NCBI GenBank assembly: GCA_025056455.1
Contig: JANWVY010000012.1
Coordinates: 1 to 64,000 of the forward strand
DNA length: 64,000 nucleotides
Direction of reading: 5' to 3'
Source of the DNA: Bryobacteraceae bacterium
Lineage (GTDB): Bacteria; Acidobacteriota; Terriglobia; Bryobacterales; Bryobacteraceae
Positions 29,101 through 36,686 of the stretch are shown here, in pieces. Each line of letters starts with the position of its first letter. Position 1 is the stretch's first letter. Position numbers and translations under genes: made by a program. The notes under the pieces were generated by a model. That model made no database searches and was not told where the DNA came from. It saw nothing but the letters and a program-made list of their open reading frames with translations.

Positions 29101-29386
29101 TCGCTACACGGAAGCCCGGGGCTTCTGCGCGAACTTCGTATCTGCCGATGCGCAACAACGGGAAATTAAAGTTCCCGTCCACGGTAACGACGCTGCGTGT
29201 CTCGCCGGTCTCAAGGCTTCGCAAAGTAATCGTCGCCTTGGGAACGATCGCGCCGCTAGCATCTACGACGGTGCCGCGTAGGTCGCCGGTAATTTGCGAG
29301 TAAAGAGAAGGAGAAAAAGAATTCAAGGCCACGAAAGCAAACACGAAAGTCCATAGTGCTGCTCGAGCTCGCCAAACAATCGTCAT
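26144..29386 (-). CDS. Oar-type TonB-dependent outer-membrane receptor
   Basis: Intact 1080-residue receptor. Parts: signal peptide (about 1-30, ending PSLYSQ); carboxypeptidase-regulatory domain (31-120, DLRGTVVDASGAIVPKATIT and GRYEVRAEAPGFRV); plug (about 135-240, IPVARNPNLFALTAPGV, GNNITVDGITATD, FSAEYGRNSSSQV); barrel from SGTNELHGEVFEYFRN to the terminal ARFVF. Domain order matches the other two Oar-type receptors in this window, but sequence similarity is moderate, so substrates probably differ. AAAAGGGG lies before the ATG. It is monocistronic, with a strong terminator 25 nt past the stop and a 17-bp palindrome 244 nt upstream. Ligand unknown. Confidence 0.93.
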   Translation of the reverse strand: MTIVWRARAALWTFVFAFVALNSFSPSLYSQITGDLRGTVVDASGAIVPKATITLRSLETGETRSVVTVDGNFNFPLLRIGRYEVRAEAPGFRVATTTAEVKTGEIASVRFTLEVGQVTESVNVTDAVALLNTENAQIQTSVTGEAIQEIPVARNPNLFALTAPGVAPVSANNPFLGSGSFNSNGGRGRGNNITVDGITATDVSVTGTGGTLNPLNFSSIKEVKIITNNFSAEYGRNSSSQVLYITKSGTNELHGEVFEYFRNTVLNARPFFDTTGKANVVKRNEYGFAVGGPVYLPKLFDGRNKAFWFADYQGVKLRGAGATRIARVFTPEQVAGITDPTARALVQQYQVPTSPNGQITTSTANKTDFWQYALRGDFNLGSKDTLWMRYSQANNVSASDGLTFIGSNLPGFGATNRGRPRQATAAHTHLFGSWAVNEFRFGFGQSDARFPIDSPYPLGPRITFADGSINSFGVWEGLPQGREQRTYQFNDNFSFVRGSHNLKFGGEFFYLEADSFFDALQRPLLQFANVADFQRGVPALYQQRFGNSVRENRVRNFFAFAQDDWKVTRNLTLNLGLRMEWAGGPTERNGRISNLNLNNTTAYGQAGSGPFGLLEMGKPSFRSNTNWGPRFGFAWNVGSSGKTVIRGGYGIAYDFIFLNPITNQRFLPPLMVTGVLSGQASFTGANSLAAIVAGTSQIQRETAAQVGTLPTNVLNFGAISPAIDENLSNPQVHQFNLGVQREQFGIVWKASYVGTKGNFLQRSRDINFIFPQVRAATSLADETARLGEFQAAFAAQSGGATRRSNRIDPRYNAIVLVDSSANSNYHSFQFEAQKRISTLLFNAAYTFGKSIDDGSDVLGVLINDSATQQEPRDNRNNRAPSQFDLRQRLVITHSWEPAWFRGSSSWLLRNIVGNWGFSGITSFRSGFPITLEAGARRGLNPLTVFGGGGAVRPNASGPVNITFRPAGSQGAPLGLNNDPVQRISAYAESLGLSQPLLGNIGNLGRNVLRLNGERNFDWNIYKNFNVTERAKFQLRAEFYNIFNNTSFQEASRVITAPDFGQYNTVGQNARLIQLGARFVF

Positions 29387-29841
29387 AGTCGAGACCCCTT
29401 TTGCGAACGACGCGGAGGCGGATCCTCATACCGCTTCCGTTCGGATAATTGTTGTCTGTTTCGATTGATGCAATCCGTTGCGGTTCGGTTGCACCATGCA
29501 TGCGCCTTTCAATCTGCGAGTCGGAAAGTGATTCCGCCCAAGCGGGAGCGGGCTCCTTCACCTTGCCTCATCCAGGCAGCGCCGACTCGCACAGCGCCTC
29601 TTCTCAACTGCCTGATTGGCACAACCCGCCGCCGGACAGTCCGGCGACAAATGTGATTCGACTGTTTCGCCTGGGACCAATCAAAACGTGATTGAAGTGC
29701 CCAATTTCGATTCTAGCATTTGATTTCAAGTTGGTGAATCTTTTTTGAATCCCAAACGGGCAAAACTGCCGTCAGGAGGGTCACGAGAGAAACCACGATT
29801 CTCCGCCGAGGCTGAACGAGCCTGTTTCGGCTGCCGTGAAT
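29387..29841. other. Intergenic region upstream of the receptor, no supported gene
   Basis: About 455 bp. It lies upstream of the leftward receptor and downstream of the leftward pcm gene. Open frames here have no good starts or family features. One perfect palindrome occurs at 29630-29646. No RNA family recognised. Confidence 0.5.
29630..29646. promoter_or_regulatory. Perfect 17-bp palindrome upstream of a receptor gene
   Basis: CGCCGGACAGTCCGGCG: 8-bp arms around one A, 244 bp upstream of the receptor start and 195 bp past the pcm stop. It could be an operator or a stem in the pcm 3' region. It shares geometry, though not sequence, with the palindrome at 15913. Confidence 0.4.
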
Positions 29842-30522
29842 TTAATTCCTGCCATGAACCATCGGAACGAACACGACCGGGATGATGCTCCGACGTTGAA
29901 TCGCTCCGGTTTTCGACTTTTCCACAACGACCAGGTCCTGTTGGGAAACACCCTCAGGGGCCACGAGCTTGCCTCCAGGGCGCAATTGTGCAATTAACTG
30001 CTGCGGAATCGTGGGCGGCGCAGCTGTGAGGATGATGCGATCGAACGGCGCCTCCTCGGGCCACCCGAGATAACCATCGCCGAGCCGGATGCGGACATTT
30101 GTGTAATTCAACTGACGCAGTAGCGCTTCGGCCCGAGAAGCCAGCTTCGGAATAATTTCAATGGAATAAACCTGGGCCGCAAGTTGGGCCAGAATCGCCG
30201 CTTGATAGCCAGAGCCAGTACCAATCTCAAGAACGCGGTGAGACGGCTCTACGTCCAGCAGCTGGCTCATCAGAGCGACGATGTAGGGTTGGGAGATGGT
30301 TTGCCCGTCTCCGATGGGTAGCGGGCGGTCTTCGTAGGCCATGGCCTCCAGGTCCTTCGGTACGAAAAGGTGCCTGGGAGTGTTTCGCATGGCTTGGAGA
30401 ACTCTCGCATCGGTAATGCCGCGAGCTTCAATCTGTTCTTTGACCATTGCCAGCCTTGCTTTGTGCTGAGAAGAAAGGTGCGCGCAGCCGATCAATAGGA
30501 AAATGACGCTACGCCGAACCAC
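29842..30522 (-). CDS. pcm: Protein-L-isoaspartate O-methyltransferase, probable lipoprotein form
   Basis: SAM-dependent repair enzyme that methylates isoaspartyl residues in aged proteins. Motifs: RHLFVPKDLEAMAYEDRPLPIGDGQTISQP (family block), VLEIGTGSGYQAAILAQL (SAM motif I), IILTAAPPTIPQQLIAQLRPGGKLVAP. The core begins at MVKEQIEARGI. In front of it the frame continues as RRSVIFLLIGCAHLSS, a short lipoprotein-type leader with LIGC as lipobox. I therefore start at GTG 30522; a TATTCT hexamer lies 6 nt before it. A cytoplasmic form starting at ATG 30447 (AAGG upstream) is the alternative. Exported isoaspartyl methyltransferases are unusual because SAM is not expected in the periplasm. Confidence 0.85.
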   Translation of the reverse strand: MVRRSVIFLLIGCAHLSSQHKARLAMVKEQIEARGITDARVLQAMRNTPRHLFVPKDLEAMAYEDRPLPIGDGQTISQPYIVALMSQLLDVEPSHRVLEIGTGSGYQAAILAQLAAQVYSIEIIPKLASRAEALLRQLNYTNVRIRLGDGYLGWPEEAPFDRIILTAAPPTIPQQLIAQLRPGGKLVAPEGVSQQDLVVVEKSKTGAIQRRSIIPVVFVPMVHGRN

Positions 30523-30605
30523 GCCCACAGAATACGCTGCTTGAACGTCAAGGGCAATCCCCCGCGCCGACAGTCTCGATTCCGAGATTGGCGGAAGCCT
30601 TGGCG

Positions 30606-30611
30606 TACAAT
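30606..30611 (+). promoter_or_regulatory. Putative -10 hexamer of the permease gene
   Basis: TACAAT, 6 nt before the GTG at 30618. No SD lies in between. It supports a leaderless message and decides the start of the permease. Confidence 0.45.
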
Positions 30612-30617
30612 GGCGAA

Positions 30618-32021
30618 GTGAGCCCTGAAAGAGCATCCGCCCCCGTTGCCGCGCCCGACCGCAGTCCCGGCTTGCTTCGTCAGCTCGGGGTTGGCACTGC
30701 AACGGCGCTTGTGGTTTCTAACATGATCGGTACCGGTATTTTTACCGCTACCGGTTTTCTCGCAGGCGACCTGGCGCGTGTGGACCTGATCTTCGCGGTC
30801 TGGATCGTCGGCGCCGTGTGCGCTCTTGCCGGCGCTTTCTGTTATTCCGAGCTGGGCATGAATTTTCCAAGCTCAGGCGGAGACTACGTCTATTTGACGC
30901 ACGCCTACGGGCCGTCTTGGGGTTTTATGACGGGGTGGATCTCCTTTGTCGCCGGCTTTTCAGCGCCGATCGCCGCCGCGGCCCTCGCCTTCTCCGACTA
31001 CCTTGGATACTTCATTCCTGCACTCAAGCAAGAAAACTCCTGGTTCACTTTCGGTGGCGGCGCATTCGAAATCCGCGTAGGTGGCGCGCAAGGGATGGCC
31101 TGCTCACTGATCCTCTTTCTGACCGTGTTGAACGTTTTCGGCGTGCAGCGTGTGGCCAGATTTCAAAACGTCTTCACTTCCTTCAAAGTCCTAGTTGTCG
31201 TTAGTTTCATCGTGCTTGGATTTCTGGTTGGCAACGGCTCCTGGCAACACTTTCAAATGAGCGCCGCCCGCTCCTCGTCCGTGCCCCTCTTTCAACAATT
31301 CGCCATCAGTTTGTTTTTCATTTACGGCAGCTACAGCGGGTGGAACGCCGCCACCTATGTCGCGGAAGAACTGCGAAAACCGGAACGCACCCTGCCGGTT
31401 GCGCTGGCTGTTGGCACCTTCGTGGTGACGCTACTTTACATGGGATTTAACGCCGTTTTTATTTACAGCATGCCTCTCGAACAGATGAAGGGAGTCCTAG
31501 CTATCGGCGCTTTGAGCGCATCGCGCTTGTTCGGCGCCGAAGTAGCGGGCCTTTTTGGAGCCTTGATGGCGCTGTCTCTGGTTTCAACCGTCAACGCCAT
31601 GGTTACCATTGGTCCTCGCGTCTATTACGCGATGGCGAAAAACCGCGCCTTCGTGGCTTCTGCCGCTCGTGTCCATCCGCGCTGGCACACACCGGTAAAC
31701 GCAATCCTCTGGCAAGGCGTCGCTTCCATGCTGCTCACCTTTACGCCGTTTCAAGGTCTCTTCCTCTACATTGGCGCAACCTTGAATTTATTTGCCTGCC
31801 TGGCCGTGGCCTCGCTCTTCGTCCTGCGAAAACGTCCTGGCTGGAGAAGATTGGCCGTAGTTGATTTTCTTTATCCGCTCACTCCCGTCACCTTTCTGGT
31901 GATTAGCGCCTGGACCTTCCTCGTCGGTATTCAACTGAAACCCGCCGTGATTCTAGCTACGGTTCTCACTGCGGCGGCCGGTGCGCTGGTTTATCATTTC
32001 CGCATTCGGGAACGCTCCTGA
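30618..32021 (+). CDS. APC-family amino acid permease
   Basis: Integral membrane transporter (467 residues, about 12 TM helices) of the amino acid-polyamine-organocation superfamily. TM1 carries the unwound binding segment VVSNMIGTGIFTATGF; next FCYSELGMNFPSSGGDYVYL (TM3 region), WGFMTGWISFVAG, and YGSYSGWNAATYVAEELRKPERTLP (TM6, substrate-binding), then INAMVTIGPRVYYAMAKNRAF-like loop. The GTG at 30618 is preferred because a TACAAT lies 6 nt before it and there is no SD for the longer TTG start at 30588. The stop is 2 nt before folD, so they form a two-gene operon. Substrate unknown. Confidence 0.88.
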   Translation: MSPERASAPVAAPDRSPGLLRQLGVGTATALVVSNMIGTGIFTATGFLAGDLARVDLIFAVWIVGAVCALAGAFCYSELGMNFPSSGGDYVYLTHAYGPSWGFMTGWISFVAGFSAPIAAAALAFSDYLGYFIPALKQENSWFTFGGGAFEIRVGGAQGMACSLILFLTVLNVFGVQRVARFQNVFTSFKVLVVVSFIVLGFLVGNGSWQHFQMSAARSSSVPLFQQFAISLFFIYGSYSGWNAATYVAEELRKPERTLPVALAVGTFVVTLLYMGFNAVFIYSMPLEQMKGVLAIGALSASRLFGAEVAGLFGALMALSLVSTVNAMVTIGPRVYYAMAKNRAFVASAARVHPRWHTPVNAILWQGVASMLLTFTPFQGLFLYIGATLNLFACLAVASLFVLRKRPGWRRLAVVDFLYPLTPVTFLVISAWTFLVGIQLKPAVILATVLTAAAGALVYHFRIRERS

Positions 32022-32023
32022 CC

Positions 32024-32950
32024 ATGGCTACCATTCTGGATGGCAAACTTGTTCGTGATGCGATTCTGGCCTCACTCAAGCCCCGCATTGAGCGGCTCAC
32101 CGCCGAGCGGCGCCCGCCGGGTTTAGCGGTCGTCATGGTGGGCAGCAACCCGGCTTCTGAAATTTATGTGCGCAACAAGGTGAAGGCTTGCGCGGAGCTG
32201 GGGATCGCCGGAGAGAAGCATTTACCCCTCGACACTGTCACGACGGAAGAGCTTCTGTTCCTGGTGGAGGCCTTAAACCGTCGGCCCGATATTGACGGCA
32301 TTCTAATCCAGCTCCCACTCCCCGAACACATCGACCAGCAGCAGGTGCTGGCTTCGATTGACCCATCCAAGGACGTCGATGGCTTTCATCCCTGTAGCGT
32401 CGGGGATCTCGTAGCCAACCGGCCAGGTTTCCGCGCCTGCACGCCTGCTGGGGTGATGCGCCTGCTCGAGTATTACGGCATCCCAATTGCGGGAAAAGAT
32501 GCGGTGGTTGTTGGACGGAGCGATATTGTCGGTAAACCCATGGCGTTCCTCTTATTGCATGCCCACGCCACGGTGACAATTTGTCATTCCAAAACAGCGA
32601 ACTTGGCCGAGCAGTGCCGCCGGGCTGATATTTTAATCGCCGCCATGGGCCGACCTGCGTTTCTCACCGCCGATTTCATTAAGCCCGGCGCTGTGGTGGT
32701 GGATGTAGGAATCAACCGTTTGCGAACCCCGGAACAGGTAGACCGTGTTTTTCCTGGCGATCCCCAGCGGCTGGCTGAGTTGGAAGAGAAGGGCAGCGTG
32801 ATTGTGGGCGATGTTCACCCCGAAGCCTTCTCTCAGGCGAGTTTTTACACCCCCGTGCCGGGGGGCGTGGGCCCGTTGACCATCGCCATGTTGATGAGTA
32901 ACACCGTGGATTCGGCAGAGCGCCGACTAGGAATTCGCGGTTCGTCCTAG
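32024..32950 (+). CDS. folD: Bifunctional methylene-THF dehydrogenase/methenyl-THF cyclohydrolase
   Basis: Cytoplasmic enzyme of one-carbon metabolism. It oxidises 5,10-methylene-THF with NADP and then hydrolyses methenyl-THF to 10-formyl-THF. The 308-residue protein is near the usual 285-300. Family motifs: VGSNPASEIYVRNKVKAC with catalytic Tyr48 and Lys52; IDGILIQLPLPEHID; DPSKDVDGFHP; VVVGRSDIVGKPMA (NADP site); and TPVPGGVGPLTIAML. It starts 2 nt after the permease stop. Its 3' end overlaps the opposite gene by 24 nt, tail to tail. Confidence 0.95.
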   Translation: MATILDGKLVRDAILASLKPRIERLTAERRPPGLAVVMVGSNPASEIYVRNKVKACAELGIAGEKHLPLDTVTTEELLFLVEALNRRPDIDGILIQLPLPEHIDQQQVLASIDPSKDVDGFHPCSVGDLVANRPGFRACTPAGVMRLLEYYGIPIAGKDAVVVGRSDIVGKPMAFLLLHAHATVTICHSKTANLAEQCRRADILIAAMGRPAFLTADFIKPGAVVVDVGINRLRTPEQVDRVFPGDPQRLAELEEKGSVIVGDVHPEAFSQASFYTPVPGGVGPLTIAMLMSNTVDSAERRLGIRGSS

Positions 32951-34084
32951 CGCCGTCTCTTGGGCAAGGATTGCCGCGACATACTGGATCAGATCCCCAT
33001 CGCGCTGGGCAATCATTTTCAGCCGCTCGAAGTCTCCTGCTAGGCGACACAGCTGGGGAAGCGAAGGACAGCTTAAGTAAGCAGGATTGACATCAGAAAG
33101 AAATTGCTCGAACACTTCCACGGCCACAGCTGGGCGGTTGAGGCGGAGCAACATGCGAATGAAAGTCTGAACAGGGTAAGAACCAATTTCCTCAAGGTCA
33201 TAGCTGGCAACCTTAGCCCGAAAGTGAGCCACCGCAGCTTCCACGTCTACGCCCGTCCGCGCCCGCAGATAAATCGTTGCGTCGCGGAAGAAGTCTTCAA
33301 ACGGAGGGTCCCCGCGGTAGGAAACGGTGGCGTGAAGCCGGCTACCATACTCGGCCATTTCAAGCCCCCGCGCGAGCGTGTCGGGATCGCTCGATTCCCA
33401 ACAAAAACGAACGATCGACATGAGATGGGCCACATCGAGATGCGCGCTGTATTCCCCAAACAACCAGTCGCGGTTCGCAATGAGTTGTGGGATGTTGTTC
33501 CCCTCGGGAGCAGTCCCCTCAAGAGCTTCGATGGCAGCGCGCAAATTGGCATCTAGCTCGGAGTGGAGCGTCCGAGAGAGCAGAGCTAAGGATGCTTCCC
33601 GCGTGGCTAGATCCGGGTATTGTTCAAAGAAGGTTAGGGCGCGACAAATGCCGTGCCTCTTCAGCAACATGGCAAAACCTTTCGCCGGATGAACTCCCTC
33701 TTGGAGTGCGATTTCCATCACTGCGTCATCGCCTTCGGCATCGCCTAGCTGTTCGATAGCCTGGCGGATTTCCGAGGTCTGACCGAGAGCCCGAAAGTAA
33801 GGCCACGCTTCGGCGATCTGACCTGCGTTGAGATAGAGCATAGCGGTGTCCCGGGCGGCAGCCAGTAGGGCGTCCTGATAGGCTTGGCGCGCTTGGCCGA
33901 GTTCTTCCGGCGTGGTTTCGGGAATCAGAGGGAGTCCGAGCTCGTGCCGCTGGCGCATGAGGCGGGCTTCAAACATGCGGTTGAATTCGCCGCGCTCTCG
34001 AAAGATTTCAATCAAGCAGTCCAGGACAGCCGTGGCTCCTCCGAGCGCCTGGGCCTGCAGGAGACGGCCGAACGCGTCAGTCAT
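32927..34084 (-). CDS. Conserved hypothetical alpha-helical solenoid protein
   Basis: A 385-residue soluble protein not assigned to a named family. It is rich in amphipathic helices with TPR-like spacing: DTAMLYLNAGQIAEAWPYFRAL, FAMLLKRHGICRALTFFEQ, RLNRPAVAVEVFEQFL. No signal peptide and no catalytic motif. The start at ATG 34084 fits a TAGAAT hexamer 8 nt upstream; AAGAGG lies between but too close to the ATG to act as SD. The 3' end overlaps folD by 24 nt. A scaffold or adaptor is a guess. Confidence 0.7.
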   Translation of the reverse strand: MTDAFGRLLQAQALGGATAVLDCLIEIFRERGEFNRMFEARLMRQRHELGLPLIPETTPEELGQARQAYQDALLAAARDTAMLYLNAGQIAEAWPYFRALGQTSEIRQAIEQLGDAEGDDAVMEIALQEGVHPAKGFAMLLKRHGICRALTFFEQYPDLATREASLALLSRTLHSELDANLRAAIEALEGTAPEGNNIPQLIANRDWLFGEYSAHLDVAHLMSIVRFCWESSDPDTLARGLEMAEYGSRLHATVSYRGDPPFEDFFRDATIYLRARTGVDVEAAVAHFRAKVASYDLEEIGSYPVQTFIRMLLRLNRPAVAVEVFEQFLSDVNPAYLSCPSLPQLCRLAGDFERLKMIAQRDGDLIQYVAAILAQETALGRTANS

Positions 34085-34092
34085 GCCTCTTG

Positions 34093-34098
34093 ATTCTA
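34093..34098 (-). promoter_or_regulatory. Putative -10 hexamer of the solenoid gene
   Basis: TAGAAT on the minus strand, 8 nt before the ATG at 34084. Transcription would begin at or next to the start codon. Confidence 0.4.
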
Positions 34099-34143
34099 GC
34101 CAAAGCGCCTTCTGCAATCTGGGTTAACCTAAGGAGGGAGAGT

Positions 34144-35487
34144 ATGGCGAGTACACGGCGACACTTTATTCAGGCTTCCAGCATCGCCTCGTTGGCTTGG
34201 CAGGCAGCTGAGGGGCAAGACAAAAAATTCTCAGCGAACGACCGCATCCAAATTGCCTTGATCGGGACTGGTGGCATGGGCATGAGCGATGTTCGATCTG
34301 CGCTCCTGGTTCCTGGCGTCGAGCTCGTGGCCTGCTGCGACGTTTACGACGGCCGTTTGCAACGAGCCAAAGAACTTTGGGGATCTCAGATCTTCACAAC
34401 GCGGGATCACCGCGAAATTTTGGCGCGTAAGGATATCGACGCGGTAATTGTCGCGACGCCTGACCACTGGCATGCCGCCATTACCATGGAGGCCCTCCAG
34501 GCAGGAAAGCATGTTTATTGCGAAAAGCCGATGGTGCACGAGATTCCGGAAGGCAAACCGGTGATTGAGGCGCAGAAGCGATCTGGTAAGTTTTTGCAGA
34601 TTGGAAGCCAGTATGCCAGCTCGCTCGGATTCCTCAAGGCGCGTGACCTGTTTCGCGCTGGGGCCATTGGGGAACTGAATCTGGTTGAGGCGTGGCTTGA
34701 TCGCAACTCGGCGTTAGGCGCCTGGCAGTACTCTATTCCTCCGGACGCCTCTCCGAAAACCGTAGATTGGGACCGCTTTTTGGGAAAGGCGCCGAAGCGT
34801 CCTTTCGAAGCCATTCGCCTGTTCCGCTGGCGGAACTATAACGACTATGGCACGGGGGTTGCCGGAGATCTCTTCGTCCACCTTTTCACTGGAATTCACA
34901 CAGTGACGGATTCCCTAGGACCAACTCGCATCTTCGCGACGGGCGGATTGCGCTTCTGGAAGGACGGCCGCGACGCTCCCGACGTCATGCTCGCTCTCGT
35001 CGATTACCCCAAAACAAACACCCATCCGGAGTTTTCCTTGTCTCTCAAGGTGAATTTCGTCGCCGGTTCCTCGGGGGAAAATTTTGGGGTGCGTTTTGTG
35101 GGAAGCGAGGGCGTCATGTCCGCCACGATGACTTCGGTGACTCTAACACGCACTCCGCGCGAAACGGAACCGGGATACACGATTAACACCTTCGCTGAAG
35201 CGACCCAAAAACAATTTCTGAAGGAGTATTACGAAAAGTATCCGCCCACGCATCCAACGGCTGACTCCATCCGGCCGGAGCGACAAGAACGTTATATCCC
35301 GCCACCCAGCCACAACCCGCACCACGAGCATCACCGAAATTTCTACCACGCCATCCGCAGCAACAAGCCGTTTTTTGAGGATGGCGTATTCGGTTTTCGG
35401 ACGGCTGGGCCAGCACTGTTGTGCAACACCAGCTACTTTGAGAGGCGCATTTGCAGCTGGGATCCGCAAACGATGACGGCAAGCTAG
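34144..35487 (+). CDS. Gfo/Idh/MocA-family oxidoreductase, exported-type leader
   Basis: A 447-residue dinucleotide-dependent oxidoreductase. Start at ATG 34144 behind an excellent AGGAGG. The leader ASTRRHFIQASSIASLAWQA resembles a Tat signal. The Rossmann fold begins IQIALIGTGGMGMSDV; the EKP motif is present (GKHVYCEKPMVHEIPEGK), and VIVATPDHWHAAITMEAL precedes it. The C-terminal domain contains DYGTGVAGDLFVHLFTGIHTV. The tail has a His-rich stretch (SHNPHHEHHRNFYHAI). Related to, but not a close copy of, the protein at 18651. Substrate probably a sugar or sugar acid; unknown. Convergent with the DUF362 gene. Confidence 0.87.
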   Translation: MASTRRHFIQASSIASLAWQAAEGQDKKFSANDRIQIALIGTGGMGMSDVRSALLVPGVELVACCDVYDGRLQRAKELWGSQIFTTRDHREILARKDIDAVIVATPDHWHAAITMEALQAGKHVYCEKPMVHEIPEGKPVIEAQKRSGKFLQIGSQYASSLGFLKARDLFRAGAIGELNLVEAWLDRNSALGAWQYSIPPDASPKTVDWDRFLGKAPKRPFEAIRLFRWRNYNDYGTGVAGDLFVHLFTGIHTVTDSLGPTRIFATGGLRFWKDGRDAPDVMLALVDYPKTNTHPEFSLSLKVNFVAGSSGENFGVRFVGSEGVMSATMTSVTLTRTPRETEPGYTINTFAEATQKQFLKEYYEKYPPTHPTADSIRPERQERYIPPPSHNPHHEHHRNFYHAIRSNKPFFEDGVFGFRTAGPALLCNTSYFERRICSWDPQTMTAS

Positions 35488-35534
35488 CGGGCGCGTCCTC
35501 TTGGTCTACTCTCGAATCTCGAAACTGGGCCACC

Positions 35535-36644
35535 TCAGCCAAGCTGAATGTGCCGGTAGGTGATTTTCTCCCAAGGCCAAACGCCCAGTCCCAGCGCACC
35601 GGCTATTTCCACATGCTCGGGCTGGCGGTGTACAAAGGTGCTGAATTTGTCGGGCGTGTCCTCGACCAGTACCTTCTTGCCCACAGCCACTCGCTTTTCG
35701 TCGATTTTGCGCCACCCAACGTGATCGAGCGCGACAGGATCAGTGGCAAAGTACATGGTGTAGTGCTCCCAGACGAACTCAGGCCGTGCGCCAGGCCCGC
35801 CGTGATACACACCTTTCACCCCATCGAGGATGTGCAAGACCGCTTTGTTGCGAATTACCGGCATCTGAACTACAGCCGGGATGAAGGTGTTGCAAGCGTT
35901 CAGCGATTTCGATGAATGCGACCGGGAGACATTGTTCACTAAGCCGTGAGAAAGATTTTTCAAGGCCAGCGTGACGCCCGCTGATTGATGGTCCTTGAGC
36001 ACACACAGATTGATTAGCTTGTCCACTTCCTTGGTGATGAAGAGTGCGGCGTGGGAGCGGCGGGCGCGCTCATCGTTGGCGTAGCCCGGTAGAGTGAGCG
36101 GTAACTCGACATAGTGATCCCGGTCATAGCCTTGAATATCGAGCTGTATGTCATCGTAATCCTCAACCGCAGCGGACTTGCGAACGCCTTCCGGGAGCCA
36201 TTGGTGAAAACCTGCTCGGTGAAACTGCCGGCGATATCGGTCATAGACGACAATGTCTTGGGCGCGTATGCCCGCTGCCTTCAGCCCGTCAATAATCTCA
36301 TGGAGCACCGGTGGGGCCGAGATACAGTGGGGCTGGCCAACGGGATTCACCTTGATTCCGACTCGCTCGCCCTTTTGCACAAATAGTTTCCAGCTCTCCG
36401 CCCAGTCTAAGCCGGTCAGCTCTTGCATTCCTTTCCGCATCATGCCGCGAATAAATTCGGCGTTGTAACGGCCCCCAGAAAGGGACCTCCGGTCTTCGAC
36501 CGCAATCACCCGGCCGGGAAAAAGGCCCGGTATCGCGAGTTTGTTTTGCGGCGCTTGGGCCTTCAAGGGGGCAGCAAGAGTCATGGGGGCAAGCAGCGAA
36601 GCGCGTGCGGCGTTTTCGATAAGGCGTCGTCGGGTGCAGGTCAT
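35535..36644 (-). CDS. DUF362 family protein with Tat-like leader
   Basis: A protein of about 369 residues with a leader TRRRLIENAARASLLAPM. DUF362 blocks: RVGIKVNPVGQPHCISAPPVLHEIIDGLKAAGI, DIVVYDRYRRQFHRAGF, LINLCVLKDHQSAGVTLALKNLSHG, and the C-terminal FATDPVALDHVGWRKIDEKR. DUF362 proteins often carry ferredoxin-like Cys motifs; none is visible here, so the iron-sulfur part is missing. Function unknown. Two nearby ATGs (36650 and 36644); I choose 36644 because TAGAAT lies 6 nt before it and directly abuts the other. Divergent from the AtoE-type transporter with a very short shared promoter region. Confidence 0.82.
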   Translation of the reverse strand: MTCTRRRLIENAARASLLAPMTLAAPLKAQAPQNKLAIPGLFPGRVIAVEDRRSLSGGRYNAEFIRGMMRKGMQELTGLDWAESWKLFVQKGERVGIKVNPVGQPHCISAPPVLHEIIDGLKAAGIRAQDIVVYDRYRRQFHRAGFHQWLPEGVRKSAAVEDYDDIQLDIQGYDRDHYVELPLTLPGYANDERARRSHAALFITKEVDKLINLCVLKDHQSAGVTLALKNLSHGLVNNVSRSHSSKSLNACNTFIPAVVQMPVIRNKAVLHILDGVKGVYHGGPGARPEFVWEHYTMYFATDPVALDHVGWRKIDEKRVAVGKKVLVEDTPDKFSTFVHRQPEHVEIAGALGLGVWPWEKITYRHIQLG

Positions 36645-36650
36645 GTCCAT

Positions 36651-36678
36651 ATTCTACTGCTAGAGAACTTGATAGAAT
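36651..36678. promoter_or_regulatory. Face-to-face divergent promoter: two -10 hexamers 16 nt apart
   Basis: TAGAAT on the minus strand (36651-36656) serves the DUF362 gene; TAGAAT on the plus strand (36673-36678) serves the AtoE-type gene at 36687. Only 16 nt separate them, so polymerase cannot occupy both at once. No SD exists for either gene. Confidence 0.45.
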
Positions 36679-36686
36679 CGGCACCC

